This document shows, piece after piece, positions 59,188 to 64,000 of a stretch of 64,000 bases of DNA. The notes below the pieces were generated by a model that was given only the letters and a program-made list of their open reading frames with translations, searched no databases and was not told the origin of the DNA. The DNA comes from Ralstonia sp. TCR112. Its GTDB lineage: Bacteria > Pseudomonadota > Gammaproteobacteria > Burkholderiales > Burkholderiaceae. The stretch is taken from the NCBI RefSeq assembly GCF_007997035.1, contig NZ_VOSS01000075.1:1-64000 (forward strand), written 5' to 3'. Within the stretch, counting starts at the first letter, position 1. Each line of letters opens with the position of its first letter. Both the position numbers and the translations under genes were made by a program.

Positions 59188-59964
59188 TCATGACGACGCG
59201 CCTTCATCGGCGCTGCCGGCGTTCTCGGGCCGCATGCGCCAAGGCTGCGCTGTGAGGGCAGGTGGAGACGGAATCACAGCGCCCATCACCGGATTGCGCA
59301 GCACGCCGTGCAGCAGCAGCGACACGACGTGTGCGATGAACGCCTTCGGTTCCAGCTCCCGGTGCGAGCAGGGGCCGAACGAGTGCTTCCACATCATCAG
59401 GAAGATCATCGGCGCGACCATCGTCAGCGTGGTGAGATCGACGTTGACGTCGCGGAATTCGCCGCGTGCCATGCCGCGTTCGAGGATGCGCGCGAACAGG
59501 CGGTCGCAGCGCTCGATGACTTCTTCGTGGTAGTACTGCGCCAGATCGGGAAAGTTGCCCGACTCGGCCATCAGCAGCTTGGTGAGACCCGAAGCCGGCG
59601 ATTCGCCGATGAGTTCCCACCAGCCCATCAGGATCTCGTGCAGCAGCGCTTCGCTGGTGCCGTCAAAGCTGTCGATCAGGGCTTCGCCCTCGGCCAGCGC
59701 GGGCACCAGGTTTTCCTGCACGACGGCCTTGAACAGCTCTTCCTTGTTGGCGAAGTATAGGTAGACCGTGCCTTTGGACACCCCGGCGGCCGATGCCACG
59801 TCTTCCAGCCGCGTGGCCGCATAGCCGCGCGCCACGAACAGGCTCAGCGCGGCGGCGACCAGTTCCTGGGGGCGGGCCTCTTTGCGGCGCGTCCAGCGTT
59901 TGGAGGAAGACTCGGAATCTTGATCAGTCACGGCGGTAGGGCATCGGTCAGTGTGCACGGTCAC
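59188..59964 (-). CDS. TetR/AcrR family transcriptional regulator
   Basis: A 258-residue repressor-like protein. The N-terminal helix-turn-helix covers about residues 35–80 ([20 protein letters not shown]), followed by a larger ligand-binding part. The start taken is the GTG at 59964. A palindrome overlaps it (59947–59968), so translation may start further in. It lies before pcm, rhodanese and tolC and may control the efflux protein. Confidence 0.92.
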   Translation of the reverse strand: MTVHTDRCPTAVTDQDSESSSKRWTRRKEARPQELVAAALSLFVARGYAATRLEDVASAAGVSKGTVYLYFANKEELFKAVVQENLVPALAEGEALIDSFDGTSEALLHEILMGWWELIGESPASGLTKLLMAESGNFPDLAQYYHEEVIERCDRLFARILERGMARGEFRDVNVDLTTLTMVAPMIFLMMWKHSFGPCSHRELEPKAFIAHVVSLLLHGVLRNPVMGAVIPSPPALTAQPWRMRPENAGSADEGASS

Positions 59965-59968
59965 TGAC
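59947..59968. promoter_or_regulatory. Palindrome at the tetR start, possible operator
   Basis: GTCAGTG (59947–59953) and CACTGAC (59962–59968) form a perfect inverted repeat over 8 bases. TetR proteins commonly bind such sites in their own promoters. It overlaps the annotated GTG start, so an internal start is possible. Confidence 0.4.
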
Positions 59969-60112
59969 TCACGGATAACTTACTTTCGGGTCATTAATGT
60001 ACGCATGCGGCGGGAGCGGGTCAAGCGGCATCGGCATTGTCAATCAGACTGGGCCTCGATTGTGCTGGTGCACAATAGCGGCTTCCGCCCTGATTTCACT
60101 CACTCGGCCAGC

Positions 60113-60370
60113 ATGGACTGTCGACCTCATTGCGGCGCGTGCTGCATCGCGCCTTCCATTTCCAGCCCCATTCCCGGCATGCCGAACGGCAAGCCGGCCG
60201 GCGTGCGCTGTGCGCAACTGGATGAGGCCAACGGTTGCCGCATCTTCGGCCAGCCGGAACGTCCGGCGGTCTGCAGCAGCCTGCAGCCTGAGCCCGAGAT
60301 GTGCGGAGGCTCGGCCACGCACGCCATGCAGTTTTTGACCCGACTTGAAATCGCTACCGCAGCGCGCTGA
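60113..60370 (+). CDS. YkgJ-family cysteine cluster protein
   Basis: An 85-residue protein beginning [11 protein letters not shown], with four more cysteines (CAQL, NGCRIF, VCSS, MCGG). This is the CxxCxxCC-type putative zinc- or iron-chelating YkgJ family, of unknown function. The ATG at 60113 directly precedes the cysteine pattern; the open frame to 59951 has no family likeness. It lies 6 bases before the next gene. Confidence 0.85.
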   Translation: MDCRPHCGACCIAPSISSPIPGMPNGKPAGVRCAQLDEANGCRIFGQPERPAVCSSLQPEPEMCGGSATHAMQFLTRLEIATAAR

Positions 60371-60376
60371 TTTGTC

Positions 60377-60970
60377 ATGACCGATTCCACGAAACCTGCT
60401 GCCCGCTCCAACCGCGTCCGCTGGTGGGCGGGTGCGGCCGCCGTTGCCGTGGCCATTGCCGTCACGCTTGTGGCTTGCATGCCGACCGGCTGGACCGGCG
60501 ACGGATACACCTTTTCGCGCGGCCAGATGCAGGACGCTTTGGCGCGCAAGTTTCCGTTCCAGCGGCGCTTTCTCGGCTTCTTTGACGTGACGCTGTCGAG
60601 CCCGCAGGTGTCGCTCGACCCTGCGCGCAATCGCATCGCCATCCAGGCGGATGCCGTGGTGCAGAGCGGGCTGTTCCGCCAGCCGCTGACGGGTCCGCTG
60701 GCTGTCTCCAGCGGCCTGCATTACGACGCCCCCACGCGTTCGATTCGCTTGGATCAGCCGACTGTCGATCGCTTCGACCTGCAGAACGTGCCCGGCGGTA
60801 TCGGCCCGCAGATCAGCTCGATCGGGTCCTTGATTGCGGGCCAACTGCTCAATGACTACGCCGTCTACACGTTCAAGCCCGAACAGTTGAAAGTGGCTGG
60901 CATTGCCGTAGAGCCCGGTACAATCACGGTTTTGCCCGAAGGCGTGCACGTTCAGGCAAAGCGGCCCTGA
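60377..60970 (+). CDS. DUF1439 (YceB-like) lipoprotein
   Basis: A 197-residue protein with a lipoprotein signal: basic start, hydrophobic run to LVAC (Cys about residue 34). The mature part matches the YceB/DUF1439 pattern, with [20 protein letters not shown] and a beta-rich body. It is an outer or inner membrane lipoprotein of unknown role. It follows YkgJ by 6 bases and precedes uppP by 52. Confidence 0.85.
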   Translation: MTDSTKPAARSNRVRWWAGAAAVAVAIAVTLVACMPTGWTGDGYTFSRGQMQDALARKFPFQRRFLGFFDVTLSSPQVSLDPARNRIAIQADAVVQSGLFRQPLTGPLAVSSGLHYDAPTRSIRLDQPTVDRFDLQNVPGGIGPQISSIGSLIAGQLLNDYAVYTFKPEQLKVAGIAVEPGTITVLPEGVHVQAKRP

Positions 60971-61022
60971 GTTCTGCTGCACGCCCAGCGCTTCGTTTTC
61001 TTTTTCCCTCTTTGCTTACTGC

Positions 61023-61904
61023 ATGGATATCGCACTCGCCATCAAAGCGCTGATTCTCGGCATCGTCGAAGGCCTGACCGAGTTCCTTCCCATTTCCAGT
61101 ACCGGCCATCTGATCCTCGCTGGCCAGCTGCTCGACTTCAATGACGAAAAGGGCAAGATCTTCGAGATCGTGATTCAGTTCGGCGCCATCCTGGCGGTGT
61201 GCTGGGAGTTCCGTCACAAGATCATCGACGTGATCAAGGGTCTGCCGAATGATCCGCGTCAGCAGCGCTTTGCGGTCAACGTGATCGTGGCGACGATCCC
61301 CGCAATCACGCTTGCGCTGATCTTCGGCAAGGCCATCAAGGCGCATCTGTTCAACCCCATCGTGGTGGCGTCGGCGTTCATCCTCGGGGGCTTCGTGATC
61401 CTGTGGGCTGAATGGCGTGAGCGCCGTCGCGGCCAGACGCATGACCCGCGCGCCAACGCGCTGCTCGAAGCCGCCAAGGCTGGCGCGCCGCGCATTGAAA
61501 CGCTGGATGACCTGCGCATCTCCGATGCCATCAAGGTGGGCTTCGCGCAGTGCTTCGCGCTGATTCCGGGTACGTCGCGTTCGGGCTCGACCATCATCGG
61601 CGGCCTGCTGTTCGGCCTGTCGCGCAAGGTGGCGACGGAGTTCTCGTTCTTCCTGGCGATCCCCGTGATTTTTGGCGCGACAGTGTACGAGCTGTACAAG
61701 TCGCGCGCGCTGCTGTCGGCGGACGATCTGTCGATCTTCGCGGTGGGCTTTGTGGCCGCGTTCATCTCGGCGTTCTTCTGCGTGCGCTGGCTGCTGAAGT
61801 TCATTGCCACGCATGATTTCCGCGGCTTTGCGTGGTACCGGATCGTCTTCGGCATCATCGTCCTGGTGACGGCCTATACGCATCTCATCGCCTGGCAGGC
61901 CTAA
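61023..61904 (+). CDS. uppP: Undecaprenyl-diphosphatase (bacitracin resistance)
   Basis: A 293-residue polytopic membrane phosphatase that recycles undecaprenyl diphosphate, the carrier used for peptidoglycan and O-antigen. The catalytic segments [15 protein letters not shown] (about residues 16–30) and [10 protein letters not shown] (about 180–189) are intact. About eight hydrophobic segments are visible. Length is normal. Confidence 0.96.
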   Translation: MDIALAIKALILGIVEGLTEFLPISSTGHLILAGQLLDFNDEKGKIFEIVIQFGAILAVCWEFRHKIIDVIKGLPNDPRQQRFAVNVIVATIPAITLALIFGKAIKAHLFNPIVVASAFILGGFVILWAEWRERRRGQTHDPRANALLEAAKAGAPRIETLDDLRISDAIKVGFAQCFALIPGTSRSGSTIIGGLLFGLSRKVATEFSFFLAIPVIFGATVYELYKSRALLSADDLSIFAVGFVAAFISAFFCVRWLLKFIATHDFRGFAWYRIVFGIIVLVTAYTHLIAWQA

Positions 61905-61929
61905 GCCCCCGGCGAGCATTTCCCTTCTT

Positions 61930-61950
61930 CGGTGCGAGGCTTTCGCACCG
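61930..61950 (+). terminator. Hairpin after uppP
   Basis: CGGTGCGA (61930–61937) pairs perfectly with TCGCACCG (61943–61950) over 5 bases, 26 bases after the stop. No T-run follows, so it is only terminator-like. Confidence 0.4.
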
Positions 61951-62023
61951 TCTGCACGATCGGGCGGATTCGGACACACTGGCGGTTTCTTCCGTCAGCC
62001 GCTGACTGCCGAATTTCCCGATC

Positions 62024-63136
62024 ATGAGTGCTCTCTTCCAGCCTTTCTCCCTGCGCGGTCTCACGCTTGAGAACCGCATCGTCATCTCGCCGATGTGCCA
62101 GTACTCGGCCGACAACGGCCAAGCCACGGCGTGGCATCACACGCATCTGGGCAGCCTGTCGCTTTCGGGTGCCGGGTTGCTGATGATCGAGGCGACCGCG
62201 GTGTCGCCGGAGGGTCGCATCACCAACGGCTGCCTGGGTTTGTGGGACGACGCGACCGAAGCGGCGCTTGAGCGCACGCTGGCTGCCATTCGGCAGAACG
62301 CGCTGGTGCCGATCGGCATGCAGATCGCGCACGCGGGCCGCAAGGCTTCGAGCGCTCGGCCTTGGGAAGGCGGCGCGTTGCTGGCGCTCGATGCTGGCGG
62401 CTGGGAAACGATGGGTCCGTCCGCGTTGCCGCAGCGTCCCGAAGAGCGCGCGCCGCGCGAAATGATCGATGCAGACCTGGCCCGCGTGCGCGATCAGTTT
62501 GTCGATACTGCACGCCGCGCAGTGCGACTGGGGCTGTCGGCCATCGAACTGCACGCCGCACACGGTTATCTGCTGCACGAATTCCTGTCGCCGATTGCCA
62601 ATCAGCGCACCGATACCTACGGCGGTTCGCGTGAGAACCGCATGCGTTATCCGCTGGAGATTTTTGATGCGGTGCGCGCCGTCGTGCCGGACAACATCCC
62701 GGTGGGCGTGCGCGTGTCGGCCACCGATTGGGTCGAGGGCGGCTGGACGCCGGAAGATTCGGTGGCGTTTGCGCAGGCGCTGCGTGCCCGCGGCTGCGAT
62801 TGGATCGATGCGTCGTCGGGCGGTGTGTCGCCGCTGCAGCAGATTCCGCTGTCGACGGGCTACCAGGTGCCGTTTGCCGAGAAGATCCGCAACGAGGCGG
62901 ACATTCCGACCATCGCCGTCGGCCTCATCAACGAGGCGCATGAGGCCGAAGCCATCGTTGCGCAGGGGCGGGCAGATTTGGTCGCTGTCGGGCGGGCGTT
63001 TCTCTACAACCCGCACTGGGCCTGGGCGGCCGCCGCTGAGCTGGGCGCGACGGTCAAGGCGCCCCCGCAATACTGGCGCGCCTTCCCGCGCCACGCCAAG
63101 AACCTCTTCGGCGATACGCATTTCGGCGCACGCTGA
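62024..63136 (+). CDS. Old yellow enzyme family NADH:flavin oxidoreductase (YqjM/XenA-like)
   Basis: A 370-residue FMN protein that reduces activated alkenes and related xenobiotics with NAD(P)H. The N-terminal ISPMCQYSADNG has the Cys typical of the YqjM/XenA class, and ELHAAHGYLLHEFLSP and RTDTYGGS follow in the barrel. IAVGLINEAHEAE and VAVGRAFLYNPHW complete the FMN site. It stands alone, converging on trmB. Confidence 0.93.
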   Translation: MSALFQPFSLRGLTLENRIVISPMCQYSADNGQATAWHHTHLGSLSLSGAGLLMIEATAVSPEGRITNGCLGLWDDATEAALERTLAAIRQNALVPIGMQIAHAGRKASSARPWEGGALLALDAGGWETMGPSALPQRPEERAPREMIDADLARVRDQFVDTARRAVRLGLSAIELHAAHGYLLHEFLSPIANQRTDTYGGSRENRMRYPLEIFDAVRAVVPDNIPVGVRVSATDWVEGGWTPEDSVAFAQALRARGCDWIDASSGGVSPLQQIPLSTGYQVPFAEKIRNEADIPTIAVGLINEAHEAEAIVAQGRADLVAVGRAFLYNPHWAWAAAAELGATVKAPPQYWRAFPRHAKNLFGDTHFGAR

Positions 63137-63161
63137 CGCGCGCGAGCGTGCGCGGACGTGG

Positions 63162-63935
63162 TTAGCCGCGCTTGCGGAAGACCACGTCCCACACGCCGTG
63201 CCCGAGGCGCAGGCCGCGTTTCTCGAACTTGGTGACGGGGCGATAGTCCGGGCGCGGCGCGAAGCCGTCGGCGGTGTTTTCCAGCGTCGGTTCGGCGGAC
63301 AGCACTTCCAGCATCTGGTGGGCGTATTCCTCCCAGTCCGTCGCGCAATGCAGATAGCCGCCCGGCTTGAGGTGCGCGGCCAGGCGAGCGACGAACGGAC
63401 TCTGGATCAGGCGCCGCTTGTTGTGGCGCTTCTTGTGCCACGGGTCGGGGAAGAACACGTGAATGCCATCGAGCGTGCCTTCCGGAATCATGTGGGCCAG
63501 CACTTCCACGGCATCGTGCGAAACGATGCGGATGTTGCCGATCTCGCGTTCGCCGATCAGCTTGAGCAGCGCACCGACGCCCGGCTCATGCACTTCCACG
63601 CCGAGGAAATCGTCGTCCGGACGCAATTGCGCGATGTGCGCCGTGGTCTCGCCCATGCCGAAGCCAATTTCGAAGATGCGCTTGGCGCCGGAGCGGCCGA
63701 AGGCGGCGTCCCAATCCAGGGGCGCGGCAGCGTAAGGCAGCAGGAAGCGCGGGCCGAGTTCATCGATGGCGCGCTGCTGGCCGGTAGACGTGCGGCCGGC
63801 GCGGCGGACGAACGAGCGGATGCGGCGCGGGTGGCCGGTTTGCTCGCCAGTTTCGGCGCCTTCGGCGGTATTGGTGTCTTGCGATTCCGGCGTGATGTCG
63901 TCGGGGCCGGTGCCCGGCTGTTCGATGGGCTGCAT
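63162..63935 (-). CDS. trmB: tRNA (guanine-N7-)-methyltransferase
   Basis: A 257-residue SAM-dependent enzyme that methylates G46 of tRNA. Motif I reads [15 protein letters not shown], and [18 protein letters not shown] carries the conserved DPWxKKRHxKRR. An Asp/Glu/Thr-rich, non-conserved tail of about 50 residues precedes the domain, so a later start is possible. Its end lies 26 bases from the old yellow enzyme stop. Confidence 0.96.
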   Translation of the reverse strand: MQPIEQPGTGPDDITPESQDTNTAEGAETGEQTGHPRRIRSFVRRAGRTSTGQQRAIDELGPRFLLPYAAAPLDWDAAFGRSGAKRIFEIGFGMGETTAHIAQLRPDDDFLGVEVHEPGVGALLKLIGEREIGNIRIVSHDAVEVLAHMIPEGTLDGIHVFFPDPWHKKRHNKRRLIQSPFVARLAAHLKPGGYLHCATDWEEYAHQMLEVLSAEPTLENTADGFAPRPDYRPVTKFEKRGLRLGHGVWDVVFRKRG

Positions 63936-63986
63936 GGAGATCCCGTGCCGGTTGCTCGTCGATGGAGCGACGGGCGCGCAGGCAAC

Positions 63987-64000
63987 AAAAAAGCCGCCGA
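63987..64000 (-). terminator. Half of an intrinsic terminator at the right edge
   Basis: On the minus strand the edge reads TCGGCGGC followed by six T's, as in the 3' half of a terminator stem and its T-run. The other half and its gene would lie beyond the window, upstream of trmB. Confidence 0.4.

Overview
The window looks like chromosomal DNA of a high-GC betaproteobacterium of the Burkholderiaceae, most likely Ralstonia. This rests on gene content and order: hemL–rubredoxin–pilGHIJ–chpA, algH–ruvX–pyrR–pyrB–pseudo-dihydroorotase–plsC, waaC–waaA, and tolC–rhodanese–pcm–tetR. The genus call comes from recognised synteny and protein character, not from a database search. No rRNA, tRNA, CRISPR array or intact insertion sequence was seen.

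Layout. 1–4334: housekeeping and accessory genes (partial acyltransferase-like gene, Rieske oxygenase, GFA protein, secreted cupin, hemE). 4335–7222: priA, with a pair of DnaA boxes upstream. 7250–7725: a large nested palindrome between the convergent genes priA and hemL. 7778–9475: hemL (frameshifted as given) and rubredoxin. 9804–19925: the Pil-Chp chemosensory cluster for twitching motility (pilG, pilH, pilI, pilJ, chpA), with no cheR or cheB homologue inside it. 19994–22380: photolyase and rsuA. 22478–27096: algH, ruvX, pyrR, pyrB, catalytically dead pyrC-like gene, plsC. 27106–27960: apaH.

28173–51810 is the polysaccharide island, inserted between apaH and the phosphomannomutase gene. 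A plus-strand arm (28173–45429) encodes dTDP-rhamnose synthesis (rfbBDAC), an aminotransferase and acetyltransferase for a second dTDP sugar, an ABC transporter (Wzm/Wzt-like), two very large modular glycosyltransferases, two GT2 enzymes and a WecA-like initiating transferase. This suits a rhamnose- and HexNAc-containing, ABC-exported O-antigen. A minus-strand arm (51810–45446) encodes WecB, a Wzx-type flippase, three glycosyltransferases and a WbaP-like initiating transferase. The two arms converge with 16 bases between their stop codons. Base composition drops in 38.7–43.5 kb, where two long gene-free gaps also lie, suggesting transfer or turnover there.

51979–63935: phosphomannomutase (frameshifted), waaC, waaA, a META-domain protein, tolC, rhodanese, pcm-like, tetR, YkgJ-like, DUF1439 lipoprotein, uppP, an old yellow enzyme and trmB. 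Several of these supply or recycle envelope carriers (uppP) or build the lipopolysaccharide core (waaC, waaA) that would carry the O-antigen.

Three genes (hemL, the ABC permease, phosphomannomutase) are each broken by what looks like one missing base. Because hemL is normally essential and all three errors have the same sign, sequence error is the first explanation. The most interesting signals are a family of 'DDN' glycosyltransferase domains, present three times in two differently ordered modular proteins, and the hierarchical palindrome at 7.25–7.73 kb.
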